Source: Paracoccaceae bacterium
GTDB taxonomy: Bacteria; Pseudomonadota; Alphaproteobacteria; Rhodobacterales; Rhodobacteraceae
Assembly: GCA_024304855.1 (NCBI GenBank)
Contig: JAMWZG010000006.1
Coordinates: 1 to 44,418, forward strand
Length of the DNA stretch: 44,418 nt
Direction of reading: 5' to 3'
The notes beneath the pieces were generated by a model. That model had not been told where the DNA came from and did no database searches. It worked only from the letters and a program-made list of their open reading frames with translations. Positions within the stretch are counted from its first letter, which is position 1. Each line of letters starts with the position of its first letter. The position numbers and the translations under genes are program-made. This document shows, in pieces, positions 32,760-40,808 of this stretch.

Positions 32760-33743
32760 ATGATGAACCGCAACAAGGAGATCCTCCAGGCCGCCGGCGC
32801 ATTTCTCGGCCTCGAGGAATGGCCGGGGCCCAAGCACAACCCGCGCGTGGTCGAGATGTTCGATCGTGTCGGGCATGGCTGGGTCGATGATGATGAAACG
32901 CCCTGGTGCGCCGCCTTCGTCGGTTCGGTCCTCGCCTCGCTGGGTTTGCCGCACACGGGCAAGCTGAATGCGCGTTCCTACGAAACTTACGGCCAGCACG
33001 TCGAAACGGCGGCAGCGCGGCCGGGGGACATCGTTGTGCTCTGGCGCGGATCTCGCGACAGCTGGCAGGGCCATGTCGCATTCTTCGTCGGAATGGATGG
33101 CAAGCGGCTGGTCTTGCGTGGTGGCAACCAGGGCAATGCCGTCACGGATGAGCCTTACGACACTGACCGGGTGGTCTGCGTGCGGCGCGCTGATGGCGTG
33201 GTCTCGGGAACATCGCGGCCCGTGCTGCGTCACGGCGATTCCGGTCTCTTTGTCTATGACCTCCAAACGATGCTGAAGACGCACGGCTACACGCTGGGCA
33301 GGATCGACGGCGTCTATGGCTCGATGACCTTGGCGGCGGTCACGCAGTTCCAAGCGGATCGCGGGCTGGTCAAAGACGGGATCACTGGCGATCGGACCTG
33401 GGCTGAACTGGAGAAGCCCGCCGTCAAGCCGGTGCGCGCCGTGACGATGGACGATCTGAAGAAGGGCGAGAGCCGCACCGTCGCGCAGGCCGAGAAGGGC
33501 AAGCAGGCCGTCACGGTCGGCGGCTCGCTGGCCGGCGCAGGTGTCGTGATCTCGCAGGTCGAGGATCTCGCAGCGGCCGCCCAGCAGGCCGAGGGTGTGC
33601 TCGACATGCTGTCGGGCATCGCGCCCTCGGCCCTGGCGATCTTGGCCGTGGCTGGCGCTGGGGGGCTGATTTATCGCCACTTCACGCGGATCGAGGAGAT
33701 CCGGCTGGATGATGCGCGCAGCGGCGCGAATGATCGGATCTGA
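32760..33743 (+). CDS. Endolysin: CHAP-like (TIGR02594) peptidase + PG-binding + membrane tail
   Basis: A 327-aa protein. Residues about 10-150 are a TIGR02594/CHAP-like cysteine peptidase with TPWCAAFVGSVL (Cys50) and WQGHVAFFVG (His105). Residues about 153-210 are a peptidoglycan-binding PG_1 repeat (LRHGDSGLFVYDLQTMLKTH, YGSMTLAAVTQFQADRGLVK). Near the C-terminus a hydrophobic segment (SALAILAVAGAGGLIY) could anchor it in the membrane. It cleaves host peptidoglycan at lysis. AAGGAGGG precedes the ATG. Confidence 0.88.
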   Translation: MMNRNKEILQAAGAFLGLEEWPGPKHNPRVVEMFDRVGHGWVDDDETPWCAAFVGSVLASLGLPHTGKLNARSYETYGQHVETAAARPGDIVVLWRGSRDSWQGHVAFFVGMDGKRLVLRGGNQGNAVTDEPYDTDRVVCVRRADGVVSGTSRPVLRHGDSGLFVYDLQTMLKTHGYTLGRIDGVYGSMTLAAVTQFQADRGLVKDGITGDRTWAELEKPAVKPVRAVTMDDLKKGESRTVAQAEKGKQAVTVGGSLAGAGVVISQVEDLAAAAQQAEGVLDMLSGIAPSALAILAVAGAGGLIYRHFTRIEEIRLDDARSGANDRI

Positions 33744-33747
33744 GCGG

Positions 33748-33912
33748 ATGCTGATCAAAGCTCCGCTCGAATATGTCTGGCGCCCGATCGTGGAGGCCTA
33801 TGTGCGCTGGCTTGATGGTCCACGGATGAAGCTCAGCGACTTCTTTCCTGCCTTCCTGATCTGCGGGCTGGCTGTCCTGGCGGTCATCGCTTGGGTGGTG
33901 ACTGCCACATGA
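33748..33912 (+). CDS. Small membrane protein of the lysis cassette
   Basis: A 54-aa protein with one strong transmembrane segment (FFPAFLICGLAVLAVIAWVV) and a basic, amphipathic N-terminus. The ATG at 33748 is chosen; an earlier ATG at 33730 overlapping the endolysin end is possible. Between endolysin and spanins it may be a holin or pinholin. It overlaps the spanin start (ATGA). Confidence 0.6.
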   Translation: MLIKAPLEYVWRPIVEAYVRWLDGPRMKLSDFFPAFLICGLAVLAVIAWVVTAT

Positions 33913-34235
33913 TCTGGCTTCGCCGCTTGCCCGCGATCCTCGGCGCGTCAGCCCTGTTGCTGGGCGTCTGGTGGGTCACGTCCCTCCAGCTCGACAATGT
34001 CCGCCTCACCGCTGAGAACGCCGCGCTGCACCGATCAGTCATCGCCTATCAGCAACAGGCCGCACAATCGCGCCTGGCGCGCGAGGTGGAAATCGCCCGC
34101 GCTGAGAGATGGCGGGCGCGGGCGGGCGAACTCTCCACCCAGATCGAAACCATCCTCACCGAAGGGTTCCCAGATGCGGCTCTTGATCCTGATCTCGCTG
34201 ATCTTCTTAACGGCCTGCGGGGGAACGACAATTGA
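33909..34235 (+). CDS. Inner-membrane spanin (Rz-like)
   Basis: A 108-aa protein with an N-terminal transmembrane anchor (LPAILGASALLLGVWWV) and a periplasmic coiled coil (DNVRLTAENAALHRSVIAYQ, then LAREVEIARAERWRAR). This is the i-spanin layout. The outer-membrane partner starts inside it in another frame. Together they fuse inner and outer membranes at the last lysis step. Confidence 0.82.
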   Translation: MIWLRRLPAILGASALLLGVWWVTSLQLDNVRLTAENAALHRSVIAYQQQAAQSRLAREVEIARAERWRARAGELSTQIETILTEGFPDAALDPDLADLLNGLRGNDN

Positions 34236-34410
34236 ATACGTCGCTGTCATGCCCGACATCCCGGCCGAGACGCTGACGCCTTGCCCGATCAGTGATCGCA
34301 AGGTCCGCACGGTGAATGAGCTGGCCGCGCTGGCGACAGAGCATCTGCGCTCGGCCGAGTGCGCCAACGGCAAGATCGAAACCATCGCCCAGATCATCGG
34401 GCCCCAATAA
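34174..34410 (+). CDS. Outer-membrane lipoprotein spanin (Rz1-like)
   Basis: A 78-aa protein beginning MRLLILISLIFLTACGGTT. The lipobox L-T-A-C predicts lipidation at Cys15. The first 62 bases overlap the Rz-like gene in a different frame, a classic embedded spanin arrangement. It has two further Cys that could crosslink. It partners the Rz-like protein at 33909. Confidence 0.82.
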   Translation: MRLLILISLIFLTACGGTTIEYVAVMPDIPAETLTPCPISDRKVRTVNELAALATEHLRSAECANGKIETIAQIIGPQ

Positions 34411-34446
34411 CCCGCCCGCAGGGGCACTTCCTCCAGGAGACTGACC

Positions 34447-34875
34447 ATGCCGACCATTTCCCTCTACAACCACACCGCTGCGCGCTTCCTTGCTGGTGCG
34501 AACGCGGTGGACGACACCTACAAGGTGGCTCTGTTCTCGGCCGCCACTTTCGACGCAACCGATGTGAACCTTGCCGATGTCGTCGGCACCCAGCTGGCGG
34601 AAGCGAATGGCTATACCACCGGCGGCGCAACACTGGCCGGCGTCACCGCAAACACTGTCAGCACGAACGATGCTGCATTTGATGCCGATGATGTTGTCTG
34701 GGGTGCCGCTGGCGGTCCGATCACCGCCTCCTATGCCATCCTCTACAACGACAGCGACGTCAGCGATCCGCTTGTGGCCTTCATCGACTTCGAAGGTGAA
34801 CAGTCGGCCGGCGATGGCACCGACTTCATCATCGCCTGGAACGCGGCCGGCATCTTCACGCTGACTGTCGCGTAA
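34447..34875 (+). CDS. Phage structural protein, tail-appendage type
   Basis: A 142-aa protein: NAVDDTYKVALFSAATFDAT, NGYTTGGATLAGVTANTVST, ITASYAILYNDSDVSDPLVA. This is a widespread phage virion-associated domain (K-V-A-L-F/Y plus a Y-x-I-x-Y-N-D core) found near tail fibres. AGGAG precedes the ATG. Probably a small adaptor or decoration of the adhesin complex. Confidence 0.7.
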   Translation: MPTISLYNHTAARFLAGANAVDDTYKVALFSAATFDATDVNLADVVGTQLAEANGYTTGGATLAGVTANTVSTNDAAFDADDVVWGAAGGPITASYAILYNDSDVSDPLVAFIDFEGEQSAGDGTDFIIAWNAAGIFTLTVA

Positions 34876-34886
34876 GGCACTGACCA

Positions 34887-36872
34887 ATGGCCGTTGTCGC
34901 CTCAGTCACTGGTTCCCCGTCAGTCACCACGGATCATGAGTTCGCGGGTCTGACGGGGACGCTGTATGTCTGGAATGTCCCTGGAACGTTTGGGATCGAA
35001 TTCAGCATTGGCGGCGATGTCTATTTCCTCGTGCAAGCCGGTGGCGGTGGCGGCGGCCGAACCTTTTTCGGCGGATCTGGCGGCGGCGGAGCGGGCGGTC
35101 ACCTTGGCGGTCTGAGCAGCAGCACGTTCCTTGCGACGGCCTCAGCCTACATCATCGAGGTCGGCGCAGGCGGTCTTGGGGCTATCACAGCAGACGGTGC
35201 GGCGGCGGGCCAAAACGGCGGCAACTCCAGCATCTCGGGCGACAACGCACCGGCGGAGGCAATCGGCGGTGGCGGTGGCGGCACTGGCAACGGATCTGCT
35301 GGCGGCTCTGGCGGCGGTGCCGGCGCAGAAGGCAGCTCAGGTGGCGCCGGAACATCTGGGCAAGGCAATGCAGGCGGAAACCACTCGACCGACGATGGTT
35401 CAGGAGGCGGCGGTGCTGGTGGCGCAGGATCTGCTCCCTCTGGCTCCCGTTCAGGAGATGGTGGCGCAGGCGTTACAAGCAGCATCACCGGGGCGTCAGT
35501 AGAATATGCGGCTGGCGGCGGCTCCGGCGCGGCATTGTTTACCGGCAACACAGGCGGGCTCGCAGGCGGGTCTACGGCGGGCGCTGGTGGCAATGGAGGA
35601 GCCAATAGCGGCGGCGATGCAGTCGATGGTTCTGGTTCCGGTGGCGGCGGTGCAGGCGGCGACAATACGTCAAACGCCCAACGCGGCGGAAATGGGGGTG
35701 ATGGTGCAGTCATTCTCTTTGTGCCTGACGAAGTCGGTGGCGGCGATCCTGTAACGATTGAAATTCCTGCGGCATCTGGATCACTTGCAGGCTCAGCGCC
35801 GACTGTATTCAGTGGCGCGGCCGTCGCGGTGCCAGCCTCATCCGCGTCCCTCGCAGGGCAAGCGCCTGCGGTGGCGACCGGTGCGCGGGTCACTGCACCA
35901 GCCGGAAGCCTCCAGATCGCCAGCAGCGCCCCGTCTGTGGCCGGTGGTGCGTCGATACAGGCGCCAGCCGCAACAGGGGCCGTGGATGGCCTCGCGCCCG
36001 CTGTCGCGTCTGGTGCATCGGTCCCGGTACCGGCGGCCGCCACAGGTCTGGCTTCCATCGCCCCCTCGATCATAACCAGCGCCGCGATCGATGTGCCGGC
36101 TGTCACAATCTCGATAGCGGGCGCAGATCCATCCGTTTCCTCTGGCGCATCAACTGTTTCTGAAATAGCGACAGCGGCGCTGGCGGCTGCGACACCGCGC
36201 GTGGCCACTGGCGCAAGTATTGCCGTGCCGACAGCGGTGATCAGCACCGGATCCAACGCGCCCTCGGTGGCATCCGGTGCTGTGACCTTTTTGGCGGCCG
36301 CGTCTATCGCGTTCGCAGCCTTTGCCCCCTCGATCTCCACGGGCGTCAAGATCGACGCCCCGGCTGCCGGAATCGCCGCTGCTTCACTTGCTCCGCAGAT
36401 CTCGGCCGGTGCGCGCATCGATGTTCCGGCCGCTGCCGTCCAGTTCCAGGCGAATACTCCCAGCCTTGGGGCAGGGGTCACGATAGGCATCCCGGCTGCT
36501 GTCGTGCAGATCCAGCAGCCCGCGCCAGAGGTCCGCACTGGCGTTCTGGTCGAGGTAGGGGCGGCAACGGTCCAGATCGGCGCTCCTGCGCCCGCTGTGG
36601 CGTCTGGCGCGGCTGTGGCAACTCCCTCGGTCTCGATCGTGGTGGCTGCTTTTGCCCCCGAGATCGAGGCGCTGGCACCGGCAGTGGTCGAGGTGCCGAT
36701 CGGGGCTGCTTCTCTGTCGGCCGTTGCTCCGCAGATCATCATCGGCGAGCCGCCGGTGCAAAGTGCGAGACGCGCCGCCACACCCGCGCAATCCGCCAAT
36801 GGCGGCAGGCTCACGGTCACGGCCAATGGTGGCCGGCTTATTCAATCCAGAAACGGTGGGAGGCTCGTATGA
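34887..36872 (+). CDS. Glycine-rich repeat adhesin (tail fibre tip candidate)
   Basis: A 661-aa protein with distinct zones. Residues 1-50 form a beta-rich anchor. Residues about 51-285 are Gly/Ser/Ala-rich with G-G-G-G runs, like polyglycine type II bundles of gp38-type phage adhesins. Residues about 292-623 hold about fifteen imperfect 22-residue repeats of the form x-x-A-P-x-V-x-S-G-A-x-I-x-V-P-A. The C-terminus has three N-G-G-R-L copies every nine residues. It probably recognises the host surface. It is ATGA-coupled to the BppU-like gene. It could instead be a shaft protein. Confidence 0.72.
   Translation: MAVVASVTGSPSVTTDHEFAGLTGTLYVWNVPGTFGIEFSIGGDVYFLVQAGGGGGGRTFFGGSGGGGAGGHLGGLSSSTFLATASAYIIEVGAGGLGAITADGAAAGQNGGNSSISGDNAPAEAIGGGGGGTGNGSAGGSGGGAGAEGSSGGAGTSGQGNAGGNHSTDDGSGGGGAGGAGSAPSGSRSGDGGAGVTSSITGASVEYAAGGGSGAALFTGNTGGLAGGSTAGAGGNGGANSGGDAVDGSGSGGGGAGGDNTSNAQRGGNGGDGAVILFVPDEVGGGDPVTIEIPAASGSLAGSAPTVFSGAAVAVPASSASLAGQAPAVATGARVTAPAGSLQIASSAPSVAGGASIQAPAATGAVDGLAPAVASGASVPVPAAATGLASIAPSIITSAAIDVPAVTISIAGADPSVSSGASTVSEIATAALAAATPRVATGASIAVPTAVISTGSNAPSVASGAVTFLAAASIAFAAFAPSISTGVKIDAPAAGIAAASLAPQISAGARIDVPAAAVQFQANTPSLGAGVTIGIPAAVVQIQQPAPEVRTGVLVEVGAATVQIGAPAPAVASGAAVATPSVSIVVAAFAPEIEALAPAVVEVPIGAASLSAVAPQIIIGEPPVQSARRAATPAQSANGGRLTVTANGGRLIQSRNGGRLV
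35762..36757 (+). repeat. About fifteen 66-bp (22-residue) coding repeats
   Basis: The period is an exact 22 codons. Every unit carries A-P-x-V/I around the middle, then S/T-G-A-x-I/V and V-P-A at the end. Sequence identity between units is modest, so the array is old rather than freshly expanded, but unit number could still vary between strains. The first clear unit starts in S-L-A-G-S-A-P-T-V and the last ends at V-A-P-Q-I. Confidence 0.8.
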
Positions 36873-37195
36873 GCGAAACCTTTACGATCAAGCGCAACGA
36901 TACCTCTCCCGCGATCCGGTGGGAGCTCGAGGATCCGGACACGAACCTGGTCGGCGCATCTGTGGTGTTCAACATGAAGAACACGGTGACTGGCGCGCTG
37001 GTGATCGATCGCGGAACTGCCGAGGTGGTGGAAGGAACGGATCGGCCGACGCTGGGCTACAACTGGGCGGAAGGCGACACGGAGGTGGCTGGCCTCTATG
37101 AGGCGGAGTTCGAGATCACCTTTGCGGATGAATCAGTCGAGACCACGCCCAACAGCGAGAACATTGTGGTGAAGGTGGTGGTGGATCTGGGGTGA
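36869..37195 (+). CDS. BppU-like baseplate/tail fibre companion protein
   Basis: A 108-aa beta-sandwich type protein: FTIKRNDTSPAIRWELEDPD, LVGASVVFNMKNTVTGALVI, GDTEVAGLYEAEFEITFADE, TTPNSENIVVKVVVDLG. It matches the BppU N-terminal domain pattern used to attach fibres to the baseplate. It is the last late gene. The stretch to 37273 has no gene on the coding strand I accept. Confidence 0.75.
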   Translation: MSETFTIKRNDTSPAIRWELEDPDTNLVGASVVFNMKNTVTGALVIDRGTAEVVEGTDRPTLGYNWAEGDTEVAGLYEAEFEITFADESVETTPNSENIVVKVVVDLG

Positions 37196-37273
37196 AAGCT
37201 GCGAGCATAAAGCTACAGTTGGGGAGCAGAATTCATGGATCGCAAAGCAGCGACAGCGAACAATATTATCAAG

Positions 37274-38056
37274 CTAAACCCTAGAAATGACGCGTTCTGT
37301 CTCCGCTTTGAGTCCAAGGATGACGCTCTCAGATATGCTGAGCATATCGCTGACCGTTGCGCCGCCCTGAAGCGGGCAACCGGCTGCTATGGTGTCGATC
37401 ACTATCTTCGTGGTGACAGCTATCTTGCGATTGAGCTCGAGACGGCTTCTGGCAAATTCCTGTTCACGTTCATGCGGCCCGGGACGCTTGAAAAACGTAA
37501 ACCCCGTGGGTTGGGGATCTGGAATGAAAATCTCTTTGATATCATGGACAAGAGGAATAAGCGAAAGGTTCCGATGCTTGGCAATTCCTGCCAGCCTACT
37601 AATCATCCAGAGCACTGCACCTTTCCCATGCTGATAAGGCTGGAGCGTGCGGCAGAAGTCAATCAGGGCCTCATCCACCCCTCTGCATTTCTTTTTAATT
37701 TGATTCTCGAGGTTGGCGCCGCTCGAAGCGACAGGGAAATGGAGATTTGGGGAAAGAGAGGGGTTGATCTGCAGAGCGGCGTCGGAGAATGCATGGTCGA
37801 GTGCATGGCGCACATCCGAAACGATATCTCCAGCAGCCTTCTTCATGCGCCAAGTGACTGGCTGAAAGCTCACGCAGTAAATGTACTCACCGGTCTCAGA
37901 GTCTCTGTGGATGATGATGTCAGGTTTATTTCGCTTCCCAAATTCAGCGGCGAGGACGTTAAAGTTCGCCGCGCGTTCCTCAGCGGATTCGAGTAAAAGA
38001 AGCGCGCTTTCAAAGGGAGCGAGTTTAGCAGATCGGTCCAGTCTCGAAGTCACCAT
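37274..38056 (-). CDS. Hypothetical lysogeny cargo protein
   Basis: A 260-aa soluble protein from ATG 38056 with GGAAGGG upstream. The central part (KKAAGDIVSDVRHALDHAFS, then CRTLQPYQHGKGAVLWMISR, LAGIAKHRNL) has the layout of a family that pairs a G-D-x-x-x-x-x-R-x-x-L-D-H helix with an R-P-Y and a K-H-R motif. It appears often in cargo islands; its activity is unknown to me. A 253-codon open frame runs antisense through it and is probably spurious. The region is A+T-richer than the phage core. Confidence 0.7.
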   Translation of the reverse strand: MVTSRLDRSAKLAPFESALLLLESAEERAANFNVLAAEFGKRNKPDIIIHRDSETGEYIYCVSFQPVTWRMKKAAGDIVSDVRHALDHAFSDAALQINPSLSPNLHFPVASSGANLENQIKKKCRGVDEALIDFCRTLQPYQHGKGAVLWMISRLAGIAKHRNLSLIPLVHDIKEIFIPDPQPTGFTFFKRPGPHEREQEFARSRLELNRKIAVTTKIVIDTIAAGCPLQGGATVSDMLSISESVILGLKAETERVISRV

Positions 38057-38167
38057 CAAACCCTTCCAGATCGGCCAAAAGCTACAAAAAGAGGATCCAT
38101 GGGAATCACGCAAAGAGTCCAGCAAGAAAACTCTTGCCGCGCACCGAGGCAGTTCCTTTTTGTGTCG

Positions 38168-38258
38168 CTGAACCTGGCTGAACTTGTTTTCTGTGGCCAA
38201 ACCGAGAACAGAGCTTTTTGAGGCAGCGGTCTATTGGCCAAACATCAATAGCTTGGCG
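38168..38258. repeat. Diverged internal copy of the right-arm sequence
   Basis: A CTGAACCTG-containing segment is followed, 70 bp on, by a 21-bp block identical to 40809-40829; the bases between are only partly alike. The 21-bp block includes GCCAA/TTGGC inverted ends around AACATCAATAG. Near the true attR the same two elements lie 69 bp apart. It may mark an older prophage end or an extra Xis/Int binding site. Confidence 0.6.
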
Positions 38259-38332
38259 GGCGGGACGATACCTCCGAAAGCAGCGCGCGAAAGTTCAAAG
38301 CCAGATCAGGCTCGGTCAGCTCTATGCTAGGG

Positions 38333-38524
38333 CTAGATCTGATGCTTTGGGTCAAGCCGCCAATTACTGAAATGGACCTGTCCATCCCACTGATGCGCTT
38401 GGCTGCCACACAGAAGACAGTTCAACTTACCCTGCTCGGTCGCAGGTGGCTTGCTGAAATCTACAAGGTGCCGCGTTCCGCAGACTGCACAGGTTATCTC
38501 AACAGTGCCGCAAGGATGGTTCAT
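38333..38524 (-). CDS. Zinc-ribbon protein
   Basis: A 63-aa protein with CAVCGTRHLVDFSKPPATEQ, then CLLCGSQAHQWDG. Two C-x-x-C knuckles about 20 residues apart predict one zinc ribbon. The start at MNHPCGTVEI is the most plausible; upstream ATGs extend it to 82 residues. No strong Shine-Dalgarno is visible. Likely a nucleic-acid-binding or adaptor protein; function unknown. Confidence 0.6.
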   Translation of the reverse strand: MNHPCGTVEITCAVCGTRHLVDFSKPPATEQGKLNCLLCGSQAHQWDGQVHFSNWRLDPKHQI

Positions 38525-38642
38525 GATTTCTTGATCGTGCCGCGTCCAAAGACGTGCTCGTATCATGATCTTGACGAGCAAGTGAAGGTAGATCTTCGGT
38601 CAGCCTCGCTTGGCATCATTGCTGCGCTGTCTTTGATCTAGA

Positions 38643-38915
38643 TCAAGTTTTGTTTGGCTTGCTGATCATTGGGAGCATCAACAAGACCGCGCCCTTTGAA
38701 ATCTCTGTCGCTACACTCGATCGATTTCTAAGTGCGTCCATGGATGAGGGGTGGACATCGGGCATATCGTCAAACCACAGATTGAGTGCCTGAGAGGCTT
38801 CGTAGGGCAGGCTGCCCCAACTATCTGCAGCGGCAAAACAGCCTGGAAGATCGGGGAATGTAGCGCTTAAGGCGCCGCCATCGTCACGATACACAAGAGC
38901 CGGATATCTCTTCAC
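38643..38915 (-). CDS. Orphan HicB-like antitoxin-family protein
   Basis: A 90-aa protein with a GTG start preceded by AGGA. The N-terminus YPALVYRDDGGALSATFPDL followed by PGCFAAADSWGSLPYEASQA is the HicB partial RNase H-like fold. The usual C-terminal DNA-binding helix is hard to see. No HicA toxin gene (about 60 codons) is visible upstream or downstream. It could be an unpaired antidote, a regulator, or an anti-toxin against a host HicA. Confidence 0.75.
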   Translation of the reverse strand: MKRYPALVYRDDGGALSATFPDLPGCFAAADSWGSLPYEASQALNLWFDDMPDVHPSSMDALRNRSSVATEISKGAVLLMLPMISKPNKT

Positions 38916-39076
38916 GCGCTACATCCTGTTTGCTTGGATGGGCGCGGGCCAGTCTAGACGACAGCCTTGAGTTGCTTCATCGGAAGCCATCCCCTGAAAC
39001 CCTAGTATTTTCTCAAAGGATTCTGAGCAAGACCTAAGTTCCAGCGATGTTTTCGGTCGATCTCTCCTGCATTGGA

Positions 39077-40318
39077 CTACTGGCGGCGAGCTTCGGTCTT
39101 CTGCGTTTCTTTTGTTGCTTGCTCAAGCGGTAGAGTCACGGTGAAAGTTGACCCTTTGTTGATTTCACTCTTGAGATGAATTTCACCTTCCAACGCTTCA
39201 ACCAACTTCTTCACAATAGCCATTCCAAGACCCGTTCCGCCGTACTTGCGGGCAATCCGTGCACTTGCTTGCTGGAACTCGTCGAAAATTGTCCCATGCG
39301 CCTCTTCGGAAATTCCGATGCCGGTGTCCGTGACCTCGATCTCGACGGCGCCGATGTGATTCACCGACAAAGAGAGACTGGCACTGCCTTGATGTGTGAA
39401 CTTCACCGCGTTGCCAAACAGGTTCTGAAGAATAGAGCCTAGTGCCCGTCTGTCTGCTATGAACAGTTCTCCGCCCAGGCGGTCCTGGACTTCTACGCGC
39501 AGTCCTTTCTCTTCAGCCACTATCCGATGAGAGTCTACGACTTCTCGAGCAAGTTCACCAAGGTCACAGGGTTCCTCGTGGATCTTGAAATGTCCCGCAT
39601 CCAGTTTGGCAAAATCCAAAGTGTCATTGACGATATTGAGCAAGTTCGTCGAGGATCGGTTGAGAACTTGAACAAGCTCTCCCGGCTTTCCTTCGAGATT
39701 CATGCTGTTCAGTAATCGAATCGATCCAACAAGCCCGGTCAGGGGGGTGCGGATTTCGTGACTCAAATGCGCGGTGAAACTGCTCCGGCTTTCAAGGAGC
39801 TTTTTCAGCTTCTTGTTCGTTGCTTCTTGCTCAAGGCTGGCCGCGCGAGCAAGTAGAATGCCATCAACTGCTTCTGCCAATTTTGTCAGTGTTTCGATAC
39901 TATCTGCATCCCACTCACAAGGCTCCATTCTCAAGCAACAAAGTGACCCGATAACGGCACCGGTGTTTGAATGGATCGGAACACCGATATAGCTCCGGAA
40001 GCCGAAATGGCGCACGGACTCCATATTCCTCGTCCGATCATCTTCAAGCAGGTCTTTGACTACGAGTGGCTGGTGACTGTCGTGAACGATCAGACATATC
40101 GACTGGTCGAGAGTGACCTGACGATCCTGTTCGTTCTCCAAAGGCATCCCGCAACCGGCGGAGATATACTGTCGATTTTTCTTTTTTTGGATCACCGACA
40201 CGAGAGAAATTGGCGCACCCAGCGATTTGGCAGCGAAGTGGGTTACTGTTGACAGAAAACCATCATCGCCACCTTCGACAAGTCCGAGTGCTTCAAAAGT
40301 ATACTTTTTGGTAGGCAA
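39077..40318 (-). CDS. Soluble GAF-domain sensor histidine kinase
   Basis: A 413-aa cytosolic kinase. GAF domain about 10-155 (ISLVSVIQKKKNRQYISAGC, FGFRSYIGVPIHSNTGAVIG), then HisKA with LSHEIRTPLTGLV (phospho-acceptor His187) and HATPase_c with N box LFGNAVKFT, G1 DTGIGI, F box FDEFQQ and G2 GTGLGMAI. There is no receiver domain or membrane anchor and no adjacent response regulator, so it would phosphorylate a host partner. The only possible start in this frame is TTG 40318 with poor Shine-Dalgarno, so the true N-terminus may be truncated. It is unusual as prophage cargo. Confidence 0.88.
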   Translation of the reverse strand: MPTKKYTFEALGLVEGGDDGFLSTVTHFAAKSLGAPISLVSVIQKKKNRQYISAGCGMPLENEQDRQVTLDQSICLIVHDSHQPLVVKDLLEDDRTRNMESVRHFGFRSYIGVPIHSNTGAVIGSLCCLRMEPCEWDADSIETLTKLAEAVDGILLARAASLEQEATNKKLKKLLESRSSFTAHLSHEIRTPLTGLVGSIRLLNSMNLEGKPGELVQVLNRSSTNLLNIVNDTLDFAKLDAGHFKIHEEPCDLGELAREVVDSHRIVAEEKGLRVEVQDRLGGELFIADRRALGSILQNLFGNAVKFTHQGSASLSLSVNHIGAVEIEVTDTGIGISEEAHGTIFDEFQQASARIARKYGGTGLGMAIVKKLVEALEGEIHLKSEINKGSTFTVTLPLEQATKETQKTEARRQ

Positions 40319-40732
40319 GGGGGTGCTCGCTTTCTTAGGGTGATATCAGGCTATCCCCTTGAAAAACGAGAAAAACGGGGATTCTCCATTGATGAAGTTG
40401 TCCGAAACATTGAACTGGGAAAGTTGGGGAAGGTAAGAGTTGCTGTCTTACTTAAGTCGCTCGGCTTATACGCTCTTAGGCTCTGGCTGCAACAGTTCGT
40501 TGTCGAATTCAATGAAATTTCTGAACGATTGGTAAAAAAACGTGACGTAACTGCCGTCCAGCGCCTTCATCTAAGATGCTGTGTTCGCCACTACAGCCTT
40601 GCTTGTTGAGGCTTCAACTGGTCGTGCTAGGCACGCGGCAGGCGCATGACAAAGGCTCGCCAGTTTCCTTGCCGCTGCAAGAACACTTCGACCGTCAGCG
40701 ATCAACCGATCAAAATTTACGAAGTGCGCCCT
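40319..40732. other. Non-coding end of the right-arm cargo
   Basis: I accept no gene. A plus-strand open frame 40340-40609 (GTG start, adjacent weak AGG) and a minus-strand open frame around 40573-40739 (containing FVNFDRLIADGRSVLAAARK) are both short and unsupported; either could be a gene remnant. The region is A+T-rich and leads into the attR arm sites. Confidence 0.4.
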
Positions 40733-40755
40733 GGTTCACTGAACCTGCGTGAACC
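40733..40755. promoter_or_regulatory. Candidate arm sites at the right end
   Basis: Palindrome GGTTCA-C-TGAACC at 40733-40745 (matching 285-297 at the other end) followed by another direct TGAACC at 40750-40755, 97 bp inside the attR core. A likely integrase or excisionase binding cluster, by position and symmetry only. Confidence 0.5.
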
Positions 40756-40808
40756 TGAAAACAGGGTACAAACCGTGAAACTCTGCGAAATACAAAGCGC
40801 TCACAGTG

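Noticed and set aside
37235..37996. 253-codon plus-strand open frame antisense to the 260-aa cargo gene
   Set aside because: It has a plausible ribosome site, but the minus-strand product has recognisable conserved motifs and the surrounding cargo is minus-strand. Not annotated, though strand data could reverse this.
38324..38641. 105-codon plus-strand open frame
   Set aside because: Antisense to the zinc-ribbon gene with its clear Cys knuckles; no domain of its own.
40340..40609. 89-codon plus-strand open frame near attR
   Set aside because: GTG start with no proper ribosome site and no recognisable domain; described as part of the non-coding arm.
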